64,000 bases of DNA from a bacterium (GTDB lineage Bacteria > Pseudomonadota > Gammaproteobacteria > Burkholderiales > Thiobacillaceae), in contig WOUQ01000006.1 of assembly GCA_009772925.1 (NCBI GenBank), forward strand, positions 124,001-188,000, read 5' to 3'. The notes below the pieces were generated by a model. The model saw only the letters and a program-made list of their open reading frames with translations, was not told the DNA's origin and made no database searches. Below are positions 28,960 to 36,951 of the stretch, piece by piece (positions within the stretch are counted from its first letter, which is position 1; each line of letters begins with the position of its first letter). The translations under genes and the position numbers were made by a program.

Positions 28960-30933
28960 TTACGGGGTCTCCGCTGGGGGTGCTCCCGTGGCCGTGGGAA
29001 ATGATAGCTGGAATGTGGTGCCGGTGGCGTGGCTCTTGAAGGCGATGGTGCCGTGGATCGCCTGGGTCAGGGCCTTGACGATGGACAGGCCGAGACCGGC
29101 GTGGCCCCCGCCCTTGGCCGACTCGACCGGGCTGAACACGCGGCCCGCCAGTTCGGCGGGGATGCCGGAGCCGGAGTCGGCGACCAGGATTTCCACGAAC
29201 TTCTCCTGGCGGTGGTTGACCAGGGCGTTGGTCTCCAGGCGCACGCTGCCGCCCTCGGGAGTCGCCTCGAGGGCGTTGAGCAACAGGTTGAGGACGATCT
29301 GCTTGAGCTTGTCACGGTCGCAGGGCAGCAGCGGCAGGGCGGGATCGAGGGCGAGGACGATGCGCACGCCGCGGCTCTGCCAGGACGGATCCGTCACCTT
29401 CACCAGATCTTCGATCAGCGCGTTGACGTCGGTCGGCTCGAGGAACGATCCGGTCGGCGCCTCGTCCTGGACCAGGCCGCGCATGATGCGCACGATGCGG
29501 TCGAGCTCCTCGTGCATGATGCGCAACTCGTCGGCGATGGGCGCCTCGTCCCCCAGCTTGATCTTCAGGATCGCCAGGTAGTTCTTGATGATGCCCAGGG
29601 GGTTGTTGATCTCGTGCGCGGTGCGTCGCACCTTCGCCGCCAGGGCGTCGCCGCCGCTCTGTGTCGGCGTGGTGGGCGCGGCCTGGGCCAGGCGGCCGGC
29701 GAGTTCGCCCAGTCTGGCGTAGTGCATGGGGTTCGCGGCGACCGCGCTGAGGGCCTGGCGGCTGCCACACACCAGCAGCACGCCCAGCGGCGATCCGACG
29801 CCGATGGGAATCGCCGCCAGCCCTTCGGCGCCGGCCTGGCGGATGATCTGCAGGTCGAGCACGGCCGCGTCCGCTGGCGCGTCCAGGGTCACCACCACCG
29901 GCGCTCGCGTCAGCAACGCCCAGGCGGCGGCGGTGGTGCTGCCCTCGGGCTGGATGGCGATGGGCGGGGTGGGGCGGCCGCCGAGGGCCTGGCCTTCGAG
30001 CGCGCCGCTGCGCGGATTCCGGTGCAGGTAGATGGCCTGGCCCAGGCCATCCTGGCTGGCCAGGCTGTCGGCCAGGCTGAGCACGGCGGCGGCGGTGTCC
30101 TGCGGATGCGCGCCGGCGACCATTTCCAGACGTCCCATGCGGCTGAGCTCGCGGGCGATCTCGCCGGATTGGCGGAAACTGTTTTCCGCGGCCAGCGTGT
30201 CGATGGCGCGGCCCATGGCCAGATAGATCTCGCTGATCTGTTCGCGCTCGATGGGGGCAGCCAGCACCAGGGCGTCGGGATGCGGCATGGCCGGGATCCA
30301 CGCCGGGTAGTTCATGGTCTGGCGATGGGCGGCCACCGCCATGCGCACCAGTGGCGCGGCATCGCGCAGGCGCTGGGCGGGTTCGTTGAGGTAACGCAGC
30401 ACGTCCGGCAGGAAGGTGCGCAGGGGCAGCCGGTCGAGCGCGGCGAGGGCCTGCTGGCGGCCGGCCTCGGCGTCCGAGCCGGCGTTGCGCGCGAAGCGCG
30501 GCAGCCAGCACAGCAGCCCGGCCAGCCAGGCCTCGTCGAGTCCGGGATAGCCCGCCTTCTCCGCCAGGGCGCGGCTGAAATGCGCGGTGGCGAGGGCCTT
30601 GCGCCAGCCCGTCTCCAGGGTCTCGGGCGAGAAGGGTGGCGTCGCCAGTTGTTCGGCCGCGCTGGCCAGGGCCAGGCTCTTGACGGTGACCGGATCCAGG
30701 CGCGCCAGATGCTGCTCGAACTGCATGTCCGCGAGCTGGCAGCCGGGATGCAACTGGCCCAGGGCCTCCAGGGCGAGCAGGGCCAGGGCCGGGTCCAGCA
30801 TGAACAGGCGGCCGCCCGCCTCGCCGACGTCGGTGGCGCCGCCCAACTCGGCCAACAGGCGTGCCAGCACCCCGGGATGGCTGATGAAAACCAGCTTTTC
30901 CGCGGGTGGCTGGGCAGGATGAAGCAAGGACAT
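28960..30933 (-). CDS. HDOD-domain soluble histidine kinase
   Basis: A 657-residue protein with no membrane segment. The first part (about 10-215) is HDOD-like (LADMQFEQHLARLDPVTVKSLALAS), about 260-420 is GAF-like (GLAAIPIGVGSPLGVLLV), then a kinase core: H-box TAHEINNPLGIIKNYLA with His near 439, N-box LLLNALEATPEGG, G1 DSGSGIP and G2 GHAGLGLSIV. It is probably co-transcribed with the REC-PAS-GGDEF-EAL gene. A consensus sigma-54 promoter lies 45 bases upstream of the start, so nitrogen, carbon or surface-growth signals may control it. Confidence 0.88.
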   Translation of the reverse strand: MSLLHPAQPPAEKLVFISHPGVLARLLAELGGATDVGEAGGRLFMLDPALALLALEALGQLHPGCQLADMQFEQHLARLDPVTVKSLALASAAEQLATPPFSPETLETGWRKALATAHFSRALAEKAGYPGLDEAWLAGLLCWLPRFARNAGSDAEAGRQQALAALDRLPLRTFLPDVLRYLNEPAQRLRDAAPLVRMAVAAHRQTMNYPAWIPAMPHPDALVLAAPIEREQISEIYLAMGRAIDTLAAENSFRQSGEIARELSRMGRLEMVAGAHPQDTAAAVLSLADSLASQDGLGQAIYLHRNPRSGALEGQALGGRPTPPIAIQPEGSTTAAAWALLTRAPVVVTLDAPADAAVLDLQIIRQAGAEGLAAIPIGVGSPLGVLLVCGSRQALSAVAANPMHYARLGELAGRLAQAAPTTPTQSGGDALAAKVRRTAHEINNPLGIIKNYLAILKIKLGDEAPIADELRIMHEELDRIVRIMRGLVQDEAPTGSFLEPTDVNALIEDLVKVTDPSWQSRGVRIVLALDPALPLLPCDRDKLKQIVLNLLLNALEATPEGGSVRLETNALVNHRQEKFVEILVADSGSGIPAELAGRVFSPVESAKGGGHAGLGLSIVKALTQAIHGTIAFKSHATGTTFQLSFPTATGAPPAETP

Positions 30934-30977
30934 GGCGATCGGGATAGAGGGTCAAGGCGTGCAGTATGGGAATCAAA

Positions 30978-30992
30978 GCAAGCCCTGTGCCA
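30978..30992 (-). promoter_or_regulatory. Sigma-54 (-24/-12) promoter of the HDOD kinase operon
   Basis: On the minus strand the sequence reads TGGCAC-AGGGC-TTGC followed by TT, an exact match to the sigma-54 consensus TGGCACN5TTGCW with correct 12-base GG-to-GC spacing. It lies 45 bases before the kinase start, giving a short leader. Half-sites suitable for an enhancer-binding protein lie 50-120 bases upstream (31041-31112). Confidence 0.8.
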
Positions 30993-31040
30993 CGCCGTAC
31001 ATGCCGCCCGGATAAGGCGTTTGCACGGGGGCCCCGCTCT

Positions 31041-31112
31041 CTGTCGTGATCAAGTGTAAAAAATTCCGACAGTCATGGATCGTGGTTGATGAAGTGCCGA
31101 CAGAGCTGTCGG
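31041..31112. promoter_or_regulatory. Candidate upstream activator site for sigma-54 activator
   Basis: Four related half-sites: CTGTCG 31041-31046, CGACAG 31067-31072, CGACAG 31097-31102 and CTGTCG 31105-31110. The last two form the perfect dyad GCCGACAG-AG-CTGTCGGC (31095-31112), and the two CGACAG copies are exactly 30 bp apart (about three helical turns). Position and symmetry fit an enhancer for an NtrC-family activator at the promoter at 30978-30992. The activator is not in the window. Confidence 0.5.
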
Positions 31113-31157
31113 CGTATTCGACTGATGTCTTTGGCGCGATCCGTGTGAAGCGCGGAT

Positions 31158-31652
31158 TCAGTTCTCTCCCACGTCGCGCAGGAAGCGGAACAGCTCGCGG
31201 CTGGATTTCGGCGGCTTCCCCTCGGCCTGCTCGCGGCGCGCGTTGCGGATGAGCTGGCGGGCGTGCTGGGCATCGCCGCGCGGGTGGGCGGCGAGCCATG
31301 CGGTAAGCGCCTGGTCATCCTCCAGGAGACGGTCGCGCCAGCGCTCGATAGCATGGAACTCGGCCTTGGCGGCGGCCGATTCGCCGCGTATCGCCGCCAG
31401 TTGCTCGGCGATGGGCGCGCTGTCGACGTTGCGCATGAGTTTGCCGATATATTGCATCTGCCGGCGCAGGGCGCCATGGCTGCTGAGGCGCCGTGCTTCA
31501 AGTAGGGCCTCGCGCAGGAATTCCGGCAGGTCCAGCTTGCCCAGGCGGTCCGCACTGAGCTTGACCAGTTCCGCGCCGAGGTCCTGCAGGGCGGTCATCT
31601 CGCGCTTGCGTTGCGACTTGCTGACGGGGAGTTCGGAGGGATCTGCGGCCAT
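31158..31652 (-). CDS. darP: Ribosome-associated protein DarP (YjgA, DUF615)
   Basis: A 164-residue helical, highly charged protein of the DUF615/YjgA family, which binds late 50S ribosomal precursors. Recognised by KRKREMTALQDLGAELVKLS-type sequence (here SQRKREMTALQDLGAELVKL), LPEFLREALLEARRLSSHGALRRQMQYIGKLMR and AEFHAIERWRDRLLED. It is divergent from pmbA with an 83-bp gap; the darP/pmbA divergent pair is common in beta- and gammaproteobacteria. Confidence 0.9.
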   Translation of the reverse strand: MAADPSELPVSKSQRKREMTALQDLGAELVKLSADRLGKLDLPEFLREALLEARRLSSHGALRRQMQYIGKLMRNVDSAPIAEQLAAIRGESAAAKAEFHAIERWRDRLLEDDQALTAWLAAHPRGDAQHARQLIRNARREQAEGKPPKSSRELFRFLRDVGEN

Positions 31653-31735
31653 GCGGCGAAAAGGGCGTCTCGGCGCCGGGAAAGCGGAGCGGGGTTGCTA
31701 TCATAACGGCTTTGCCGCTGCGCCCGGATGCCATC

Positions 31736-33091
31736 GTGCCGACCCAAGTCCCCCCCGCCAGTCCTTTCAGTTACAGCCACGAGACGTTGCGCGAGCTTGC
31801 CGCCCGCGTCCTTGATCTGGCCCGCCAGGGAGGCGCCAGCGCCGCCGAGACCGAGGTCTCCGAGGGCGGCGGCCTGAGCGTCGGCGTGCGCCACGGCGAG
31901 GTGGAGACCATCGAGCACAATCGCGACAAGGGCGTCGGCGTGACCGTCTACCTTGGCCAACGCCGCGGCCATGCCTCGACCTCGGATTTTTCCGCGGACG
32001 CCCTCGCGCGCACGGTGGACAAGGCGCTCAGCATCGCCCGCTTTACCGCCGAGGACACCTGCGCCGGCTTGGCGGACGCCGACCTGCTGGCCGTCTCGCC
32101 ACCCGAGCTGGATCTCTATCATCCCTGGGGTGTCGGCGTGGAGGAGGCCAGGGAACTGGCGCGGGCCTGCGAAGCGGCGGCCCTGGAAATCGACACGCGC
32201 ATCACCAACTCGGAGGGCGCCTCCCTGTCCAGCCAGGCGTCGCATTTCGTCTACGCCAACAGCCTGGGCTTTTGCGCCGGCTATCCCAGCAGCCGGCAGA
32301 GCCTGTCCTGCGCGGTGATCGCCGAGGAAGGCGACAGCATGCAGCGGGATTACTGGTACACCACGGCGCGCGCCGCCAGCGACCTTGACGACCCGCTCGC
32401 CGTCGGCCGCCGCGCCGGCGAGCGCGCCGCGCGACGCCTCAACGGCCGCCGGCTGTCCACCCGGCAATGCCCGGTGCTGTTCGAGGCGCCGGTCGCCACC
32501 GGCCTCATCGCCAGCTTCGTCTCCGCCGTGTCCGGCGGCCATCTCTACCGCAAGTCCTCCTTTCTGCTCGACAGCCTGGGCACGCGGGTGTTTCCCGATT
32601 TCTTCCAGTTGCTGGAGCGGCCCTTCCTGCCGCGCGGCCTGTCTTCCTCGCCCTTCGATTCGGAAGGCGTGGCGACGCGGGACCGCGACGTGGTGCGCGA
32701 CGGCGTGCTGCAAGGCTATTTCCTCGGCAGCTACAGCGCCCGCAAGCTGGGGCTGCGCAGCACGGGCAACGCCGGCGGCAACCACAATCTCATCGTGCCG
32801 CCCACCGGCGAGGACTTCGCCGGTCTGCTGAAGAAGATGGATACCGGGCTGCTGGTCACCGAACTGCTCGGCCACGGCCTCAACATGGTCACCGGCGATT
32901 ATTCGCGCGGCGCCGCCGGCTTCTGGGTGGAAAACGGCGAGATCGTCCACCCGGTGGAGGAAGTCACGGTGGCGGGCAACCTGCGCGACATGTTCCTGGG
33001 CATCGTCGCCCTGGGCACGGACGTGGAGACACGCGGATCGCGGCGCGTCGGATCCATCCTCGTCGAGCGCATGACGGTGGCGGGGGATTGA
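31736..33091 (+). CDS. pmbA: Metalloprotease-related protein PmbA (TldE)
   Basis: Partner of TldD in a heterodimeric protease that degrades unfolded or modified peptides. Family features: AAETEVSEGGGLSVGVRHGEVETIEHNRDKGVGVTVYLG (seen about residues 35-75), SSSPFDSEGVATRDR and a C-terminal GAAGFWVENGEIVHPVEEVTVAGNLRDM. PmbA lacks the TldD HEXXXH site, as here. The start is uncertain: GTG 31736 fits the family's N-terminus, and TTG 31712 would add eight residues. About 451 residues. Confidence 0.93.
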   Translation: MPTQVPPASPFSYSHETLRELAARVLDLARQGGASAAETEVSEGGGLSVGVRHGEVETIEHNRDKGVGVTVYLGQRRGHASTSDFSADALARTVDKALSIARFTAEDTCAGLADADLLAVSPPELDLYHPWGVGVEEARELARACEAAALEIDTRITNSEGASLSSQASHFVYANSLGFCAGYPSSRQSLSCAVIAEEGDSMQRDYWYTTARAASDLDDPLAVGRRAGERAARRLNGRRLSTRQCPVLFEAPVATGLIASFVSAVSGGHLYRKSSFLLDSLGTRVFPDFFQLLERPFLPRGLSSSPFDSEGVATRDRDVVRDGVLQGYFLGSYSARKLGLRSTGNAGGNHNLIVPPTGEDFAGLLKKMDTGLLVTELLGHGLNMVTGDYSRGAAGFWVENGEIVHPVEEVTVAGNLRDMFLGIVALGTDVETRGSRRVGSILVERMTVAGD

Positions 33092-33094
33092 GCC

Positions 33095-33715
33095 GTGACG
33101 GTGGCGCGGCGCTGGCTCGGGCCGCTGCTGGGGGCCTTGCTGGCGGTGCTGCTGGCCGGCTGCGACGGGGACAATCCAAGCCTGCCCAGACTGGGAGCGC
33201 AGGACGTGCTGCTGGCCTTCGGCGACAGCCTCACGCATGGCACCGGCGCCGCTCCGCAGCAGTCCTATCCGGCCCAGTTGGGCGCCCTCATCGGCCGTCC
33301 CGTGGTAAATGCCGGGGTACCGGGGGAGACCACCGACCAGGGTCTGCTGCGCCTGCCCGAGGTCCTGCAACGGCACGCGCCGCGTATCCTGCTGCTTTGC
33401 CTGGGCGGTAACGATTTCCTGCGCGGTGGGGCGGCGCGCGCCGAAGCCAACCTGGCCGCGATGATCGAACTGGCGCGCGCGCGCGGGGTGGCGGTGGTGC
33501 TCATCGGTGTGCCCGAGCCCAGGCTGCTGGGTGGGGTGGCGGACCTCTATCCCCGTCTGGCGGAGCGGTATTCTCTGCCTTTCGAGGGTGAGACGCTGAA
33601 CCAGGTGCTGCGGCAGGCCTCCCTCAAGGCCGACCCCGTGCATCCGAATGCCCAGGGCTACGCCCTGCTCGCGGGCAGCCTCGCGGATCTGCTGCGCGAG
33701 GCGGGGGCCCTGTAG
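33095..33715 (+). CDS. GDSL/SGNH-family esterase lipoprotein (TesA-like)
   Basis: A 206-residue lipoprotein esterase. The signal peptide ends in lipobox LLAGCD (Cys near residue 25). The SGNH blocks are all present: I AFGDSLTHGTGA (catalytic Ser), II NAGVPGETT, III LCLGGNDFLRGG, and V DPVHPNAQGYALLA (Asp-His). It resembles TesA/arylesterase but is anchored, so lipid or ester hydrolysis at the envelope is likely. The GTG start is 3 bases after pmbA and dctQ follows 1 base after the stop, so it is probably in their transcript. Confidence 0.86.
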   Translation: MTVARRWLGPLLGALLAVLLAGCDGDNPSLPRLGAQDVLLAFGDSLTHGTGAAPQQSYPAQLGALIGRPVVNAGVPGETTDQGLLRLPEVLQRHAPRILLLCLGGNDFLRGGAARAEANLAAMIELARARGVAVVLIGVPEPRLLGGVADLYPRLAERYSLPFEGETLNQVLRQASLKADPVHPNAQGYALLAGSLADLLREAGAL

Positions 33716-33716
33716 C

Positions 33717-34256
33717 ATGGACGCGCTGCTTGCCCTGGCGCGCGCCATCGACGCCCTCAACACGCGCGTCGGTCGTGCCGTGAAATGGCTGGTGCTGCTC
33801 GCCACCCTGGTTTCCGCCGGCAACGCCATCGCCCGCTACAGCCTCGATCTCGCTTCCAACGCTTGGCTGGAACTGCAGTGGTACCTGTTCGCCCTGATCT
33901 TCCTGCTGGGCGCCGGCTATACCCATCTGCACAACGGCCATGTCCGCGTCGACGTGCTCTATGGCCGCCTGGCGCCGCGCGCGCGGGCCTGGATCGATCT
34001 GCTCGGCGGCCTGCTGTTCCTGCTGCCCCTGGCCGGGCTCATCGCCTGGCTGGGCTGGGCCTCGTTCCAGTCTTCCTGGGCGGTGGGCGAGACCTCGCCG
34101 GATGCCGGCGGACTGCTGCGCTGGCCGATCAAACTGGCCATTCCCCTGGGCTTCGCGCTGTTGTTCCTGCAGGGGCTGTCGGAGGTCATCAAGCGCGCCG
34201 CCTTCCTCGCCGGGCGCGCCGGCCTCGCGGAAGAACACGCGGAGGAGCGGGTGTGA
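33717..34256 (+). CDS. dctQ: TRAP transporter small permease (DctQ)
   Basis: Four-helix membrane subunit of a TRAP transporter, 179 residues. Features are SAGNAIARYSLDLASNAWLELQWYLFALIFLLGAGYTHLHNGHVRVD and a later LLFLQGLSEVIKRAAFL. It pairs with the large permease that follows; its stop codon overlaps the dctM start (GTGA). No solute-binding gene is adjacent, but a dctP lies at 38527-39609 on the other strand. Confidence 0.9.
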   Translation: MDALLALARAIDALNTRVGRAVKWLVLLATLVSAGNAIARYSLDLASNAWLELQWYLFALIFLLGAGYTHLHNGHVRVDVLYGRLAPRARAWIDLLGGLLFLLPLAGLIAWLGWASFQSSWAVGETSPDAGGLLRWPIKLAIPLGFALLFLQGLSEVIKRAAFLAGRAGLAEEHAEERV

Positions 34257-35653
34257 GCTTCGAGTGGATGGCGCCGCTCATGTTCACCGGCCTGGTGGTC
34301 TTTCTGCTGCTCGGCTATCCGGTGGCGTTCTCCCTGGCCGCCAACGGTCTGCTCTTCGCCGTCCTCGGCATGCAGCAGGGCTTCTTCGGCTTCGAGCAGT
34401 TGCAGGCTCTGCCGGAGCGCGTGTTCGGCATCATGTCCAACGCCACCCTGCTGGCGATTCCCTTCTTCACCTTCATGGGCCTGATCCTGGAACGCAGCGG
34501 CATGGCGGAGGAGTTGCTGGATACCCTGGGCCAGCTGTTCGGCGCCATGCGCGGCGGCCTCGCCTACTCCGTGGTGCTGGTGGGCGCCCTGCTGGCGGCG
34601 ACCACCGGCGTGGTGGCGGCATCGGTGATCGCCATGGGCCTCATTTCCCTGCCCATCATGCTGCGCCTGGGCTACGACAAGCGCCTGGCCGCCGGCGTCA
34701 TCGCCGCTTCCGGCACCCTGGCGCAAATCATCCCGCCCTCCCTGGTGCTCATCATCCTGGCCGACCAGCTGGGCGTCGGTGTCGGCGACATGTATCGCGG
34801 CGCCCTGGTGCCGGCCCTGGTGCTGACCGGCCTGTATCTGGTTTTCGTCATGCTGGTGGCGATCTTTCGCCCGAGCGCCGCGCCGGCCATGCCGCCGGAG
34901 GCGAGGACCCTGCGCGGCGCGGCGCTTTATCGGCGCGCCCTGGTTAGCATGGGGCCGCCCCTGTTGCTCATCTTCCTCGTGCTGGGCACTATCTTCGTCG
35001 GCATCGCCACGCCCACCGAGGGCGGCGCCATGGGCGCGCTGGGCGCCCTGGCGCTGGCCGTGGCGAGGAAGCGGCTGAACCTCGACCTGCTGCGGCAGGC
35101 GATGGACAGCACCGCCCGCCTGACCAGCTTCGTCATTTTCATCCTCATCGGCTCCACCGTGTTTTCCCTGGTGTTTCGCCTGATGGACGGCGACCTCTGG
35201 GTCGAGGGCCTGCTCTCGGCCCTGCCGGGCGGCGCCCTGGGCTTCCTCATACTGGTGAACCTGCTGATCTTCGTGCTTGCCTTCTTCCTGGATTTCTTCG
35301 AGATCGCCTTCATCATCGTGCCCTTGCTGGCGCCGGTCGCCATGAAGCTCGGCATCGATCCGATCTGGTTCGGTGTGCTGCTGGGTCTCAACATGCAGAC
35401 CTCCTTCATGCACCCGCCTTTCGGCTTTGCCCTGTTCTATCTGCGCAGCGTGGCGCCGGCCAGCGTGCGCACCGGTGACATCTACTGGGGGGCCGTGCCC
35501 TTCGTGGTCATTCAGCTGCTCATGGTCGCCCTGGTGCTGGCCTTTCCCGAGCTGGTCGGCACGGGTGGCGGCGAGGCGGTCGCGCCGGCCCCGGATTTCA
35601 CCAGCGGTGACGGCGGAGCCGTGCATTTCCTGCCACCCGGGGCAGGCCAATGA
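34253..35653 (+). CDS. dctM: TRAP transporter large permease (DctM)
   Basis: Main membrane subunit of a sodium-dependent TRAP transporter, about 466 residues with 12-13 helices. FGIMSNATLLAIPFFTFMGLILERSG, ASGTLAQIIPPSLVLIILADQLG and NMQTSFMHPPFGFALFYLR mark the DctM family and the TakP/chloroaromatic-type branch. The start is the GTG at 34253 in the dctQ stop; a longer in-frame extension upstream is only the shadow of dctQ. The last 30 residues are hydrophilic and not conserved. Confidence 0.93.
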   Translation: MSFEWMAPLMFTGLVVFLLLGYPVAFSLAANGLLFAVLGMQQGFFGFEQLQALPERVFGIMSNATLLAIPFFTFMGLILERSGMAEELLDTLGQLFGAMRGGLAYSVVLVGALLAATTGVVAASVIAMGLISLPIMLRLGYDKRLAAGVIAASGTLAQIIPPSLVLIILADQLGVGVGDMYRGALVPALVLTGLYLVFVMLVAIFRPSAAPAMPPEARTLRGAALYRRALVSMGPPLLLIFLVLGTIFVGIATPTEGGAMGALGALALAVARKRLNLDLLRQAMDSTARLTSFVIFILIGSTVFSLVFRLMDGDLWVEGLLSALPGGALGFLILVNLLIFVLAFFLDFFEIAFIIVPLLAPVAMKLGIDPIWFGVLLGLNMQTSFMHPPFGFALFYLRSVAPASVRTGDIYWGAVPFVVIQLLMVALVLAFPELVGTGGGEAVAPAPDFTSGDGGAVHFLPPGAGQ

Positions 35654-35732
35654 GCGTGGCGATGGCTCTTAAAGCTTTTTCGCGCGTACGCCGATAAGCT
35701 AAACTGGATTGGGACCACAAGTGAGGTAGATC

Positions 35733-36467
35733 ATGAAATCCGCTCTGAGTCTGGCCACCATCGCGGTGTTGTTGTTGCCCGGATGCGCCACCAAGGATTA
35801 CGTGCACGAATACGTGCAATCGCAGATGAAGCCGGTTTCCGGCCAGGTTGCCGCCGTGGAGGGCCGCACCGGCACTCTGGAAGGCCGGGTGGGCAAGGCC
35901 GAGTCCGGCATCCAGGGCAACGCCGGGGCCATCGCTGAAACCAACCGGCGCGTGGATGGCCTCGCCGCCGACATGCAGGGCGTGCAGGGTACCCTCAAGG
36001 ATCATACCGATCGTTTGGTGCGCAACGAGGCCGAGGTCGAGAATCTGTCCAGGGCGGCACGGGAGGCCATGGACCGGGCCACCGCCGCCGGCAAGCTGGC
36101 ACAAGGCAAGCTGGTGCATGAGGTGGTATTGAGCGACGAGACGCTGAAGTTCGGTTCCGACAAGGCCAGGCTCGGCAAGGATGCGGAAGCCGCTTTGGAC
36201 GCCTTCGCCGCGAAGCTGAAGGGCGAGAACAGGAACGTGTTCATCGAGATCCAGGGGCACACCGACAGTCGCGGCGACGCTACCTTGAACCTGAAGCTCG
36301 GCGAGGCGCGCGCCGAGGCGGTACGTCGTCACCTCAACATGAAGGGTGGCATCCCCCTGCATCGCATGTCGGTGATCTCCTACGGCGAGAGCGCTCCCGT
36401 GGCCGACAACAAGCTGAAGGCGGGACGCCAGCAGAACCGCCGCGTGGTGCTGGTGGTGCTGCAGTAG
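35733..36467 (+). CDS. OmpA-family peptidoglycan-binding lipoprotein
   Basis: A 244-residue envelope protein: signal peptide with lipobox LLLPGCAT (Cys near 17), a heptad-like coiled-coil region of repeated VxGxVGxxE units (about 35-110), then an OmpA C-terminal domain (about 130-244) with [32 protein letters not shown] and NRRVVLVV. The OmpA domain binds peptidoglycan, so the protein probably tethers the outer membrane to the wall. GAGGTAG precedes the start and a terminator follows. Confidence 0.88.
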   Translation: MKSALSLATIAVLLLPGCATKDYVHEYVQSQMKPVSGQVAAVEGRTGTLEGRVGKAESGIQGNAGAIAETNRRVDGLAADMQGVQGTLKDHTDRLVRNEAEVENLSRAAREAMDRATAAGKLAQGKLVHEVVLSDETLKFGSDKARLGKDAEAALDAFAAKLKGENRNVFIEIQGHTDSRGDATLNLKLGEARAEAVRRHLNMKGGIPLHRMSVISYGESAPVADNKLKAGRQQNRRVVLVVLQ

Positions 36468-36486
36468 GCCCGCGCAAGCCAACTCC

Positions 36487-36515
36487 GGCGCGGCGTTGCC
36501 GCGCCATTTTTTTAT
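36487..36515 (+). terminator. Rho-independent terminator after the OmpA lipoprotein gene
   Basis: Stem GGCGCGG (36487-36493) / CCGCGCC (36499-36505) with loop CGTTG, followed by A and seven T (36507-36513). It is 20 bases after the stop codon. Confidence 0.85.
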
Positions 36516-36588
36516 TCCGGGATGCCGCCCGACCACGTGTTTTCACGCGCCCATCCGCGCAGAACCCCGATCACTCCAAGGAGCAGAC

Positions 36589-36933
36589 ATGTCCACCACG
36601 ACGACCCCCAGCGGTCTCATCATCGATGAACTCAACCTCGGCGAGGGCGAGGAAGCCAAGACCGGCGACACCGTGCGCGTGCACTACACCGGCTGGCTGA
36701 CCGACGGCAGCAAGTTCGACTCCAGCGTCGACCGCGACGAACCCTTCGACTTTCCGCTCGGCCGCGGCTACGTGATCCGCGGCTGGGACGAGGGCGTGGC
36801 CGGCATGCGCGTGGGCGGCCGCCGCAAGCTCACCATCCCGGCCGATCTGGGCTACGGCGCGCGCGGCGCCGGCGGCGTCATTCCCCCCAACGCCACCCTG
36901 GTGTTCGAGGTGGAACTGCTCGCCGTGCGCTGA
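36589..36933 (+). CDS. FKBP-type peptidyl-prolyl cis-trans isomerase
   Basis: Single-domain FKBP of 114 residues without a signal peptide, so cytosolic. The active-site pattern is [28 protein letters not shown] and the conserved [26 protein letters not shown] and [16 protein letters not shown] follow. AAGGAG lies eight bases before ATG 36589, which sets the start. It is a stand-alone gene between a terminator and the convergent polyphosphate gene. Confidence 0.95.
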   Translation: MSTTTTPSGLIIDELNLGEGEEAKTGDTVRVHYTGWLTDGSKFDSSVDRDEPFDFPLGRGYVIRGWDEGVAGMRVGGRRKLTIPADLGYGARGAGGVIPPNATLVFEVELLAVR

Positions 36934-36951
36934 AAGCCAGGCAGGCGCGAA

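Noticed and set aside
31595-33829. 744-codon minus-strand frame opposite pmbA and the esterase gene
   Set aside because: Antisense composition with no motifs; pmbA and the esterase have complete family motifs.
33785-34252. In-frame N-terminal extension of dctM
   Set aside because: It overlaps dctQ in another frame; the GTG at 34253 gives the normal DctM start.
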